A stretch of DNA of 64,000 nt from Oligoflexus sp. (GCA_014378195.1 JACMOC010000048.1:1-64000); one strand, 5' to 3'; counted from the first letter of the stretch, positions 9,709-18,068 are shown. Notes: generated from the sequence alone by a model not told the origin. A program made the numbers and translations.

Positions 9709-10407
9709 TTAATAGAGGAAGAATTCGGCGCTTGAGATGATGCCAGCGCATGTCGCCATGAAGACTCCGTTCCCAGTCGCGCCAGGGAGGGCTTTGAGGG
9801 CTGTGACGGCCGAGGCTACGATTTTTACGTCGGCCGCACGATCGCCCTGAAGGGAAGTCTCAGGACCATAGAAGCCGTCGACCAGGACCTTAGCGAAAGC
9901 CGAAGAATCAGCTGGTAGTGCTTTGAGACTCAAGCCGGGAAATCGAGTTCCAAGAAGTATAGCGTCGTTGCCAAGCACGTCGCAGTAAGCAGCTGCGAGC
10001 TTACCCGCGGCCGCAACCTTGCCAGCGGTGATAGCTGCAGGTGCGCTGTCTGCAGGAAGTGCATTGAGCGCTTTGTTGTACTCAGCGATCGGTGTCGAGC
10101 CACCTGGGGCAGCTGGAGCACTCATGGCTACTCCAGTGAGTCCAGTAAACGTCACCGTGATCTGACGAAAGTTTAGAAGTCCGAAGTTGGTTGAGAGTTC
10201 TTCGACTTTGCTCGTCCTGGCGGTTCCTGCGGTTCCCGTCTTGGTTTCAGCCCCTTTAGCCTCGCCCTCAGTTCCGTTGTCTTTGGCATCGGCACCGCTT
10301 TTTGATGATTGGATAGTGCGCTCTGGTTTATGAGATGAACAAGCGTCTAAGAGGATGGAACCTGCTACCAACACGATCGCCGCGAGTGTTTGAAATTTTG
10401 CTGCCAT
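9709..10407 (-). CDS. Alanine-rich lipoprotein of unknown function
   Basis: A 232-residue protein. The ATG at 10407 with AAAAGGCG upstream gives a lipoprotein signal with LDAC. A charged, glycine-rich linker (about 25-60) precedes a helical domain containing two cysteines (AAYCDVLG and MATCAGI). The extreme C-terminus, ISSAEFFLY, resembles the terminal C…SAEF motif of DUF1592/1553-type proteins. It lies between the haem-motif gene and the DUF1501-like gene; the upstream gene ends 46 bases before its start. No reaction can be assigned. It may be a structural partner of the complex. Confidence 0.65.
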   Translation of the reverse strand: MAAKFQTLAAIVLVAGSILLDACSSHKPERTIQSSKSGADAKDNGTEGEAKGAETKTGTAGTARTSKVEELSTNFGLLNFRQITVTFTGLTGVAMSAPAAPGGSTPIAEYNKALNALPADSAPAAITAGKVAAAGKLAAAYCDVLGNDAILLGTRFPGLSLKALPADSSAFAKVLVDGFYGPETSLQGDRAADVKIVASAVTALKALPGATGNGVFMATCAGIISSAEFFLY

Positions 10408-10453
10408 ATCGCACGCCTTTTTCTGAAGTGTTTTAGAGGCAATTCTAAGCACT

Positions 10454-11659
10454 CTACTGCCCGATTCTTGAACCGCATTCGACGGCGGCATTTTTGAAAA
10501 GTGCCTTCATGTTGTAGGACCCCTTCACAAAGTCGCTCGAGAGCTTCTCAATCGAGGCTTTATCGATGGCCTTCACGCCATCTCCGAGACAAATCGTTTT
10601 GAAAGCGCGCTTTGCCATGCATTCGGGAAACATCTTGGTGGCCGCTATCATCTCGCCAAATTCCTTGACTCCTTTTCCCTTCGCTTTGCTGGGCTCCCAA
10701 AGATCTTTGTAGATATCGCTGTTCAGCCAGTTGTTTTCCCAAGAGTCGTCCTTCACTGTCATCCCACCTGGAAACACTGCATTATTACGATTGGTCTTGG
10801 CGTTGGGCGTGGTGGCAATAAGGAGTGGGGCTGCATCAGTCACCTTGAGTGGAGGAATGTAATCGTAGAAGGCAAAAGCGCCAGCCATAGGGTCAAGAGC
10901 GAAGTGACAACCGCGGCATTCGTTGACGAATTTTGCCGGATCATTGCCGGGTTTCCGATCGACATCGCGGCGGATCGAGTTGGTGTCGACTGTGATATCA
11001 GAGAGGTCTTCCATGTCCCGGCAAACATAATTGATAAAGGTAAAACGCACGGGTCCTCGGTTTGTTCCGGCCTCGTAGTACTTCGATCCAAAACCTCGGA
11101 GTGTAAATATACCTGCTTGAACAGAAAGCCCTGTGGTTTCTGTTTGGGTCGAAGCCTTCAAAGACGTGCTCAGTTGTGCAGTTCCGTTTTTGACGCTCGT
11201 GTTAAGGATGTCATAGATCGTATTGCTGCCTGCATCGTAGGCCGCTCTTGCAGGGACATAAATGATGTCATCATAAAGAATAGTTCGATAGTCTTTCTCA
11301 TCGCGCGTCAGGCCCACAACTGTCGCCGTGAGGTCGCTCAGCGTGCCGGCTTCATCTAACAGAGCTCGATCCTTATTTGACTCGAGCTGTGCAAAGTCGA
11401 GTACTGTCACAGAATAAAATGAATCCATTTTTACCGCTTCGTCAGCGATCGATAGGAGAGCGGCACGTTTATCCGTGGCGGCTACGACCTGTGCTGCCCA
11501 GGTATTGAGCTCATTCGGGCTCGGCTTTAAGCCTCCCGTGAGGCGGGCATACACAAATGCAACTTTGGATTTGGCTCTGGAAAGTTCATCGCTTCCAGCA
11601 CTTCGAGCAGGAACGCTCAGGAGTAAACTCGCTAGTATTCCTGATGCGAAATATTTCAT
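10454..11659 (-). CDS. Exported DUF1592/DUF1588-like protein with CxxCH haem motif
   Basis: A 401-residue protein. The ATG at 11659 follows AAGGGA and starts a signal peptide (cleavage near VPARSA). An earlier ATG at 11686 lacks a ribosome site. Residues about 30-130 form a helical domain (…FVYARLTGGLKPS… YRTILYDDIIYVP) like the DUF1592 part of planctomycete proteins. A haem motif ECRGCH (C248-H252) is followed by FALDPMAGAF, which matches the DUF1588 pattern C-x-x-C-H-x-x-x-D-P. It is the first gene of the four-gene operon. The family is known as secreted c-type haem proteins of uncertain function. A long non-coding region precedes it. Confidence 0.65.
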   Translation of the reverse strand: MKYFASGILASLLLSVPARSAGSDELSRAKSKVAFVYARLTGGLKPSPNELNTWAAQVVAATDKRAALLSIADEAVKMDSFYSVTVLDFAQLESNKDRALLDEAGTLSDLTATVVGLTRDEKDYRTILYDDIIYVPARAAYDAGSNTIYDILNTSVKNGTAQLSTSLKASTQTETTGLSVQAGIFTLRGFGSKYYEAGTNRGPVRFTFINYVCRDMEDLSDITVDTNSIRRDVDRKPGNDPAKFVNECRGCHFALDPMAGAFAFYDYIPPLKVTDAAPLLIATTPNAKTNRNNAVFPGGMTVKDDSWENNWLNSDIYKDLWEPSKAKGKGVKEFGEMIAATKMFPECMAKRAFKTICLGDGVKAIDKASIEKLSSDFVKGSYNMKALFKNAAVECGSRIGQ

Positions 11660-11737
11660 AAAGTCATATCCCTTGTAAGAATCCAATTTTTAGAGCGGCC
11701 AAGTCTGCTCCCCTTTACGGATGTCTCGCTGCTAAAA

Positions 11738-11766
11738 TTTAATACTTTCTAAAAACACAGTATAAT
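11738..11766 (+). promoter_or_regulatory. Candidate sigma70-type promoter for the intergenic RNA
   Basis: A perfect TATAAT at 11761-11766 has a weak TTTAAT at 17 bases upstream. It points into a stretch that has no gene but ends in a clear terminator. Consensus match only. Confidence 0.35.
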
Positions 11767-11772
11767 CGGGAT

Positions 11773-12088
11773 AATGGGGGTGCTTTTTTGCGCGTCAAAT
11801 TCGATTTAAGTCACGAAATAAATCAGCGATAATGTTCTCTTGGAGTAAACTCCCTTCAAATCCGAAGCTTAGGGTGGGAGGTTCTAGGGAAGGATCTATC
11901 GTAGTGCTGAAGGCTGATCAGTTTATGTCGAGAATTATTGAGGATTGTCAGGCATGCCGCGTGAGTCGGCGCAAGGCGGCAACTCTACTCAACGTCTGTT
12001 GAAAGACGGTGCTCAGTTTTGATTAACGGTTTGTTGAGGAGGGTTTTCAAAATAGCCAACTTGGTTTTATCCAAATTGGCGTTTTTTT
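11773..12088 (+). ncRNA. Candidate small RNA of about 315 bases
   Basis: No reading frame fits this span, yet it runs from a TATAAT box to a strong T-tailed terminator on the plus strand, and no plus-strand gene lies nearby. Internal hairpins are visible: CGTCT/AGACG around 11993-12007 and GCCG/CGGC around 11957-11970. I looked for RNase P, tmRNA and cobalamin motifs and saw none. It could also be a decayed gene or the long 5' region of the minus-strand operon read from the other strand. Confidence 0.35.
12055..12088 (+). terminator. Rho-independent terminator
   Basis: A stem of GCCAACTTGG and CCAAATTGGC (one mismatch) with a TTTTAT loop is followed by seven Ts on the plus strand. On the minus strand only a weak T-run follows, so it chiefly ends plus-strand transcription but could also serve the GH30 gene. 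Confidence 0.75.
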
Positions 12089-12102
12089 AAGAGGATAAGG
12101 TG

Positions 12103-13593
12103 TTACAGCTCAACGTTTTCAATCTCAAAAGTCTGAACGCTATTCGCGGGGAAAAGGGCCTGAAATTTGCGGTCTCGCACGGCAATATCAAAATGGGCCC
12201 CGTAAAGCTCTGAACCGTCCGTTACGGTGGTCCAGCGATGAGCCTTGTTCTCACTGCCATCTGCTTTTCGGAATGAGGTGAGATCAAAATCCATCCAGCG
12301 AGCTGGACCATCGTTCGCTGCAACAACTATGAGTTTGTGGTTCGCCCCATCATAAGCGGCTACCGCATTGTCCTGCTTCGAGCGGAGGATTTTCATCCCC
12401 TCGCGTATATGACGGCTGAATTGAGCTAAGACGTAGTATTTAGGAAGAACACCACCGACCCAGTTGTCGTTAAGGTGGGCATCGATTATGCCCCAATTGT
12501 AGCCGTCGAGAACTTGCCAGTAGACCCAACCCACGGGATGAAGCCATTGGAAGTCCATGAGGATATTCTTTGCCATGCGAAGACCTGCAGGGTCGCCCTC
12601 GCCGTATTCAGAATTCCAGATGGGTTTGTTGGTTTCCTTCGCCATTGAATAAAGGAGGTCGCGACGACCTTTTAACTCTTGATAGCCATGAACGTTGATG
12701 CGACCTAGTTTGCTTCGAGTCGACTGATCAAAGATTCGGTAAGTCGTCACGGCCTCATCATAAAGATTTTCATCGGACGCAGTTACCATAGCGTTCAAGC
12801 CGCGGTTTGCAAGTTCTTGCGATTCATACCCAATGATGGTCGTCATCGTTTCGGGATCGAAGTGACAACCTTCCTGGTTATTGAAATCTGTCCACCAATT
12901 GGCGGTCGGCTCGTTGAAAGGCTCGACCGATTCAAAATTGATACCCCAGCTGTCTTTCGCGTGTTTCGCGATCGTCGCCAGGTAAACCGCGTGTTTCTGA
13001 TAATTCCAGGGCTGGAGGTTCTCATTTCCACCCCATCCTGAGGGGTTGTGGTTATAAAGCATCCACCACATAGGGGAATTGGAAAAGAGCTCGAGGTGAT
13101 TCGCACCGCGATCCTTGGCTTTTTTCAACATCGCCACCTGCTTAGGATCGGCATTCCAATTCCAGCTTGATGAGTTGGGGTCTTCACTGTTCCAGTCGTT
13201 CCAAAAACCCTCGATCTTACGGGATGGATCCAACTTCTTAGACGCTACCATCCGTTCACCATTGGCAGCAGCAACGTTCGAGGAGGCTCCCGCGTTGAAG
13301 CGAGCGATATTGAAACCGAGGCCCGGAAGATCTCGATTATCAAAACGCGTAGTTTTAGTAGTGAAAAAGATATCGGCTAAATCATCACGATCCCCAAGAG
13401 TACTGGCCCACCAGGCAAGGGAGGTCCCCCAACCCTGCCACTGCCCATCATCGGATCGGGCATCGATCGTAATGTTGATTTCGTCCCCTGAACTATCTTT
13501 CAATCGGCTTGCGTTGGTATGAACGGTCTTGCACGAAAACACCATGAGCAATGAGACGGAAACCAGAGCTGATTGTCTTTTGCAACGAGTCAA
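12103..13593 (-). CDS. GH30 family glycoside hydrolase lipoprotein (endo-beta-1,6-galactanase-like)
   Basis: A 496-residue protein starting with TTG at 13593, supported by AAAGGAG seven bases upstream. Its lipoprotein signal ends in VFSC (C21). The body is a (beta/alpha)8 barrel with the GH30 opening QGWGTSLAWWA, the acid/base glutamate E228 in EPFNEP and the nucleophile E329 in WNSEYGEGD, followed by a C-terminal beta-sandwich (about 400-496). NSPMWWM and the overall pattern are closest to beta-1,6-galactanases, so arabinogalactan or another beta-linked glycan is a likely substrate, but the subfamily needs a tree. It is a single-gene unit next to other secreted hydrolases. Confidence 0.85.
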   Translation of the reverse strand: MTRCKRQSALVSVSLLMVFSCKTVHTNASRLKDSSGDEINITIDARSDDGQWQGWGTSLAWWASTLGDRDDLADIFFTTKTTRFDNRDLPGLGFNIARFNAGASSNVAAANGERMVASKKLDPSRKIEGFWNDWNSEDPNSSSWNWNADPKQVAMLKKAKDRGANHLELFSNSPMWWMLYNHNPSGWGGNENLQPWNYQKHAVYLATIAKHAKDSWGINFESVEPFNEPTANWWTDFNNQEGCHFDPETMTTIIGYESQELANRGLNAMVTASDENLYDEAVTTYRIFDQSTRSKLGRINVHGYQELKGRRDLLYSMAKETNKPIWNSEYGEGDPAGLRMAKNILMDFQWLHPVGWVYWQVLDGYNWGIIDAHLNDNWVGGVLPKYYVLAQFSRHIREGMKILRSKQDNAVAAYDGANHKLIVVAANDGPARWMDFDLTSFRKADGSENKAHRWTTVTDGSELYGAHFDIAVRDRKFQALFPANSVQTFEIENVEL

Positions 13594-13756
13594 ACTCTTC
13601 TCCTTTTATTTTTGAGGTAAAAATTCCGTAAGTGAGACATTTTCAAATTGATTCAGGATATAAGTTTAAACTGGGATGATTGAATTGCCAAGGTGACTGC
13701 AGGTGAGCCCTTACGAATAATGTTCGTGTGCGGGCGCCTAGCTTTTCTCAATAGAA

Positions 13757-13786
13757 AAAGGACAGCTCCGAAAAGAGCTGTCCTTT
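13757..13786 (-). terminator. Rho-independent terminator of the trypsin-like gene
   Basis: A perfect 12-bp stem (AAAGGACAGCTC / GAGCTGTCCTTT) with a six-base loop is followed on the minus strand by a T-run. It lies 30 bases past the stop codon. Confidence 0.9.
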
Positions 13787-13815
13787 GCATACTGCGTCAG
13801 ATCCGAGGACGGAAC

Positions 13816-14736
13816 TTAGTTCCAGATATCGCCATTGTCATCGCTTGAAGTGTCGCCTGGCGCTGTTGGGGCGCTTGGAACTGGCGTTGTTGGGGCGCTT
13901 GGAGCTGGTGTTGTTGGCTCAACTGGTTTTGTGCTTGCATTACAGTATCCAGCTGGCAAGCCTAGGTCTTGGCCAGAATCTTCTTGGACCCAGCAGATGT
14001 TTGCATACATGAGGCCATAGATGCCGCCTGTACCGCAAGAGCCGCCGCGTGAAGTGATACCGTAAACGCGCCATGCACCTGATTTAAGCTGACCGTATAC
14101 TGGGCCGCCGCTGTCGCCGTTGCAAGAGTCTTTGCCGTTTCCGCCGATGGCGATTTCGGTCGCTGCATCGTAAGTCATAGACGAACTCAAGCTTTTAACG
14201 ATAGGAGCGTCGACTTCGAATTTCACGCCGTAAGCGCTCGCGCTGCGTAGACCAAAGCCAACGAGGTGGGCTTTGTTGCCAACTGAGAGGATTTCCTTGA
14301 TCTCTGCTGGATCAGTTAGAACTGGGATATACGCGCTTTTTGGAAGAGTCAGAGGTGTTTTCAGGACGACGTAAGAAATGTCGTTGCCGTCGCTTCCATC
14401 ATATTTTGGATTTGCTACGATTTTTGAAACCGCATATTGACCTTTTACAGTGCCGCCGTCTTTGCCGTCGCCCGTATAGACTGTGACTGTCGAAGCTGTG
14501 AAGCCTTGGGCACAGTGGCCAGCTGAAATGATAACAGTAGGAGTAATAGCAGTACCGCTACAGTAGAGACTACCGCTTTGGCTCAAACCTACAGTTGATT
14601 GCCATCCACCTACTGGAACTTTCGTTCCGCCGTATATTTTGCTTTCGCTGTTCTGTTGCGCAGTTTTACCACACGCCATAGAAACAGATGCTATTACTGC
14701 AAAGCTCAACAAAGTTCTGGCTACATTTCTTCTCAT
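13816..14736 (-). CDS. Trypsin-like serine protease (S1 family), probable lipoprotein
   Basis: A 306-residue protein. The signal has a lipobox-like SMAC (C22). A short propeptide ends at KIYGG, a typical S1 activation site, so it may be made as a zymogen. The triad is H74 (SAGHC), D119 (GNDISYVVL) and S209 (CNGDSGGP). D203, six residues before the serine, is the S1-pocket aspartate and predicts cutting after Lys or Arg. Residues about 270-306 form a Pro/Thr/Ala-rich tail with two PSAPT repeats encoded by a 24-base tandem DNA repeat (13860-13915), then an acidic end. It is probably an extracellular or surface protease used in feeding. Confidence 0.9.
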   Translation of the reverse strand: MRRNVARTLLSFAVIASVSMACGKTAQQNSESKIYGGTKVPVGGWQSTVGLSQSGSLYCSGTAITPTVIISAGHCAQGFTASTVTVYTGDGKDGGTVKGQYAVSKIVANPKYDGSDGNDISYVVLKTPLTLPKSAYIPVLTDPAEIKEILSVGNKAHLVGFGLRSASAYGVKFEVDAPIVKSLSSSMTYDAATEIAIGGNGKDSCNGDSGGPVYGQLKSGAWRVYGITSRGGSCGTGGIYGLMYANICWVQEDSGQDLGLPAGYCNASTKPVEPTTPAPSAPTTPVPSAPTAPGDTSSDDNGDIWN

Positions 14737-15132
14737 AGTAGGTCCTCAAAAACTCAAGGTGAATGAACTGCGTTTGATCTGCTCTTGACTGTCTAGCCAG
14801 TTATCGAAAGTTTTTCTATTGACTGAATATAAACTCCGTGACGGCTTGCTATATTCGAAAAAAGTAGAAACGGTAGCTGAAACCATTGGTAGGCAAGCCT
14901 TTCAATTTTTAAGTCTTTTTCCGCGAAACCCAAATTAAGGTGTAATCGTGCGCAAGAAAAACTTTAAAAAAAGAACTTTGCTCTGAAAGGCAGGCCAGGA
15001 CGGCTGTCCAAGGTTCTTTTTGTCATGGCATAACGTACTAATATCCCATGACATATATAAAAATTTGACGGTGTCATTTCAATTTTCTGCTCTTTTACCG
15101 AAACCTTTTGGTGAAGTAGGGAGTAAATGTCC
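14737..15132. other. Divergent intergenic region with a large hairpin
   Basis: There is no gene here. A 13-bp arm pair (14968-14980 and 15009-15021, AAAAAGAACTTTG with CAAGGTTCTTTTT, one G-T pair) encloses 28 bases. A T-run follows on the minus strand, so it could end a minus-strand leader or antisense transcript before the protease gene. The remainder presumably holds the divergent promoters. Confidence 0.5.
15021..15053. promoter_or_regulatory. Inverted repeat, operator-like, upstream of the receiver gene
   Basis: TGTCATGGCAT and ATCCCATGACA form an inverted repeat (10 of 11 positions pair) about 80 bases before the receiver-protein start. The form is that of a dimeric regulator site. No regulator is assigned. 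Confidence 0.45.
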
Positions 15133-15714
15133 ATGAGTTTACAAAAAGCCTCAAAACTGCCGCAGTCAAAGGGTCTAAAGCCTCTTAAGCTTTGGATGGC
15201 TCTCCTTTATCCACTGATCTTTGGACTCGTCGGTCTCTATACCTGGATGCTCGATAAATTTGCGTCGCTTGTTCCTAACCGTCGATTTGAAAGTTATAGT
15301 TTTCTCCCTACACTCTTTGCATCGTGGAATTTGAACGAACCACTGCAGGTGCTCGTTGTTGATGGCAATGCATGCCACCGGGAGATTTCTCATCATCTCC
15401 TTGAAAAAAACGGAACGATTGCCGACTTTGCTTGCGACGGAATGGAGGCGATTCGTGCCTGCCGCCAAAAACATTACGATTTGGTTTTATTGGATATTTA
15501 CCTGCTCGGGATATCAGGGCTCGAAGCTACGGCGGCTATCAGGCGTGAAAGCACGCGCGATATTCGGATCATTGCGATCACAGGCGTATTGCCTGTTGAT
15601 GAAGTGCATATGCTTGCTGCCGGTGTAGACGGGTATCTCAAAACACCTTTGGTTTCAAGCGAGCTCCAAAAAGAAGTGCGAGTGAGCTCTGCTCTCCGAT
15701 ATCGCGCGCGCTAA
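15133..15714 (+). CDS. Membrane-anchored single receiver-domain protein
   Basis: A 193-residue protein. The second ATG (15133) is chosen because GGGAG lies nine bases upstream of it but only three from the first ATG. One transmembrane helix (about 20-40) leads into a CheY-like receiver (about 72-190). The phosphoacceptor D121 (LVLLDIYL), T150 (AITG) and K170 (YLKTP) are kept, but the usual acidic pair is D77-G78 (VVDGN), so one Mg-binding acid is lost. There is no output domain. It could be a phosphate sink or a scaffold at the membrane. It has no kinase neighbour. Confidence 0.75.
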   Translation: MSLQKASKLPQSKGLKPLKLWMALLYPLIFGLVGLYTWMLDKFASLVPNRRFESYSFLPTLFASWNLNEPLQVLVVDGNACHREISHHLLEKNGTIADFACDGMEAIRACRQKHYDLVLLDIYLLGISGLEATAAIRRESTRDIRIIAITGVLPVDEVHMLAAGVDGYLKTPLVSSELQKEVRVSSALRYRAR

Positions 15715-15743
15715 AGCCCCACTCGAGCCTTTCGACCTCATTT

Positions 15744-16163
15744 TCATGAACCAACCACTTTACGCAATTGCGAAACCTGTGCGAACCGATCCAACTCAAA
15801 TTCCATCTGAGGGACAAGGAAGTTAAAATACGCGATGGTTCCGTCCTGCACACCCATGGTAAATCCAGAATGAAGGGCAGCTGAAATAAAGGCACCTTCG
15901 GAAATCTCCTGTCCAGTCGACCATTCCACCAGTTCTTTGAGGCTCGCGTGCGTGCAGTTTGCGCGCTGCCAACGTGAGAAGCGAGATGACTTGCCAATGT
16001 TCTGCAGATATTTCGCGGCGGCTATCGCCTGGATGAGGTGTTTTGCGGAACGAACAAAATCACGGCGTTTCGGTGCGAAATCGGCTTTACTTATATCCAT
16101 CAAACCATCAGCTGTGAGATGCAGAATTTTGCTGATAATCGATTCGAAAATTTTGCGGTGCAT
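15744..16163 (-). CDS. Conserved-looking hypothetical protein
   Basis: A 139-residue soluble, basic, mainly helical protein. The ATG is supported by CAGGAG eight bases upstream and the composition is protein-like, so I take it as real and reject the overlapping minus-strand frame at 15638-15997. It has no signal, membrane helix or motif that I recognise. It converges with the receiver gene, whose stop is 29 bases away. Confidence 0.65.
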   Translation of the reverse strand: MHRKIFESIISKILHLTADGLMDISKADFAPKRRDFVRSAKHLIQAIAAAKYLQNIGKSSRFSRWQRANCTHASLKELVEWSTGQEISEGAFISAALHSGFTMGVQDGTIAYFNFLVPQMEFELDRFAQVSQLRKVVGS

Positions 16164-16480
16164 TGTTTTGCTCCTGAATTTATAAATCCCAAACGATAAG
16201 ATGGATGAACTAGGTTTTGGATTAATTAAGATGAGAAATCCATTAAGAATCAGAATTTAACAATGCGATTTCTTGATTTTTTTCGCCTTTTTTCTAGAGG
16301 GATACAGGCCGGGAGACAGTTTTTGTAGGATATTGAAAACAGGTAAGTAGTCGCAGTGTAGGCGGTGAAATAAGTAGGGTTTTTCTGTGCAGTCAGTCAG
16401 GGTGAAAAACAGGGAAAGGTCATCAAGGGGCATCGGCTTTGGCTAGGGGTTAAGGCTAGGAATAAGACAAGTGAAAACAA
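16164..16480. other. Intergenic stretch with nothing assigned
   Basis: About 320 bases between two minus-strand genes. I see no reading frame with a ribosome site and no clear structure apart from the terminator at its right end. Confidence 0.4.
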
Positions 16481-16515
16481 AAAAGGAATGCTGACGGTTG
16501 TCAGCAGTCCTTTTT
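16481..16515. terminator. Terminator of the cystathionine beta-synthase gene
   Basis: The stem is AAAAGGAATGCTGAC paired with GTCAGCAGTCCTTTT (one mismatch) around a GGTT loop. T-runs on both sides make it potentially bidirectional. Confidence 0.85.
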
Positions 16516-16525
16516 AGAAAAATTC

Positions 16526-17875
16526 TTAGCTTTTGACTGACATCCACTCAACCAAATCAATCTTGGTTAGGATATGCAACGGCTGCTTGTTATTGTCGAG
16601 AACGATCGCGAGACCCGATTTGAGGATAGTACCCTGAAGCGAGCTGATCGGAGTACTGAACTCGACCGTTGGAACAGATCGCTCCATAAGGCTGCGAATC
16701 GGGGCTGACGCGTCGAGAGTCGAACTGAGACCACGGATAAGGTTGTCTTCAGTGAGTAGGCCTACAAGCTGTTTCTTCGCATCCAAAACAGGAAGCTGAG
16801 AGATACCCTGCGTTCTCATCAATTCGATGGCCTTCGTCGCGCTCTCTTCACTGTTGATTGTGATAAGAGGGCGTTTTGGTCTATTCGCGAGCATGACTTC
16901 GACGGTGCCCTTCATCGAGTCGGGTCCAACAAATTCATTATCGACCATCCATTTATCGTCGATGAACCTGGTCATGTAGTTCCGCACGCCATCGGCAAAG
17001 ATCACAACGCAGTTCTGACCTTTTTTCAAGCGTTTGGCTTCTTTCAGAGCAGCTTGAAGCGCCGAACCCGAAGAGCCACCACAGAGGAGGCCTTCTTCCC
17101 GGATAAGGCGGCGGGCGAGGAGGAAGCTTTGACGATCGTTGGTTTTGACCCAGACATCGACGAGTTTTCGGTCGAGGACGTCGGGAATGAAGTCGTAACC
17201 AATTCCTTCCACCTTATAGGAAAATACGTCGGATCCACCGGCAAGGATAGAACCCTCAGGGTCAGCCCCAACAATAATGCAATTAGGGTTGGCAGCTTTG
17301 AGTCGGCGTGCAATTCCGGAGATCGTTCCACCGGTTCCGGCCGCGATGATAGCCATATCGATCTTGCCATCAAGATCATCCAGCATCTCCTGAGCGGTGC
17401 CTTCTTCGTGCGCGATAGGGTTCGAGGGGTTGCCGTATTGATCGAGGATATGTGCGTTCGGCAATTCCTTCTGCAGGCGCTTCGCAACGCTGATATGGCT
17501 CTCAGGAGCATCCCAGGCGGCTTCGGTCGGAGTGCGGATGATTTCGGCACCGAGGGCTTCGAGGACAACCTGTTTCTCACGGCTCATCTTTTCAGGCATC
17601 GTGATGATAACGCGATAGCCCTTGACCGCTCCGGCGAGGGCTAGGCCAATCCCGGTGTTCCCACTGGTGGGCTCGATAAGGGTATCACCTGGTTTGATGC
17701 GGCCTGCTTTTTCGGCGTCAACAACCATACGATAAGCGATCCGATCTTTGACGGATCCGCCTGGATTCAGAAACTCGCATTTTCCGTAGAGGTTGCATTC
17801 GAGGCCAGCAGAAACGCGGTGCAGTTTGACGAGCGGCGTGCGGCCGATAGCTTCAAGTATAGTGTCGCGGAGCAT
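16526..17875 (-). CDS. Cystathionine beta-synthase with C-terminal CBS pair
   Basis: A 449-residue PLP enzyme. The ATG at 17875 has AAGGACAGG upstream; a longer reading adds nine unsupported residues. The catalytic domain (1-325) has the PLP lysine K43 in GGSVKDR, the phosphate-binding PTSGNTGIG loop and GTGGTISG. Residues about 335-449 are a Bateman pair of CBS motifs (…GISQLPVLDAKKQLVGLL…), usually an adenosyl-nucleotide sensor. The reaction is serine plus homocysteine to cystathionine in transsulfuration. A plain cysteine synthase is less likely given the length and CBS pair, but activity cannot be fixed from sequence. No lyase partner is adjacent. Confidence 0.85.
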   Translation of the reverse strand: MLRDTILEAIGRTPLVKLHRVSAGLECNLYGKCEFLNPGGSVKDRIAYRMVVDAEKAGRIKPGDTLIEPTSGNTGIGLALAGAVKGYRVIITMPEKMSREKQVVLEALGAEIIRTPTEAAWDAPESHISVAKRLQKELPNAHILDQYGNPSNPIAHEEGTAQEMLDDLDGKIDMAIIAAGTGGTISGIARRLKAANPNCIIVGADPEGSILAGGSDVFSYKVEGIGYDFIPDVLDRKLVDVWVKTNDRQSFLLARRLIREEGLLCGGSSGSALQAALKEAKRLKKGQNCVVIFADGVRNYMTRFIDDKWMVDNEFVGPDSMKGTVEVMLANRPKRPLITINSEESATKAIELMRTQGISQLPVLDAKKQLVGLLTEDNLIRGLSSTLDASAPIRSLMERSVPTVEFSTPISSLQGTILKSGLAIVLDNNKQPLHILTKIDLVEWMSVKS

Positions 17876-17954
17876 AGTCCTGTCCTTTGCTTTGAGAATC
17901 AATGATTTGAGAATCTGCGTATCAATGAGCGATAGGGGAACAAAATCGAGAGTG

Positions 17955-18068
17955 TTAGGCGCGGGCGCAGGGGGACGGACCTGAAGTTTTGCTCAGGTCG
18001 ATGGGCAGCGACTGGAAGCTTGTCGGTGGACGCACTTTTGTGAGCTTGACCAAACGCGAATATTCCAT
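17955..18068 (-). CDS. Small ORF of 37 codons upstream of cystathionine beta-synthase
   Basis: The frame begins MEYSRLVKLTK and ends PSPCARA before TAA. AAAGGAG lies nine bases before its ATG, as good a ribosome site as those of the neighbours. It ends 79 bases before the start of the beta-synthase gene on the same strand. It is basic, with one cysteine close to the end. It may be a leader peptide or a small protein. I know no family. Confidence 0.45.
   Translation of the reverse strand: MEYSRLVKLTKVRPPTSFQSLPIDLSKTSGPSPCARA

Noticed and set aside
11773..12088. RNase P RNA, tmRNA or cobalamin riboswitch
   Set aside because: None of the conserved core motifs of these RNAs was found by eye.
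15638..15997. Alternative minus-strand frame of 119 codons
   Set aside because: Overlaps the 139-codon gene, which has the better ribosome site and composition.
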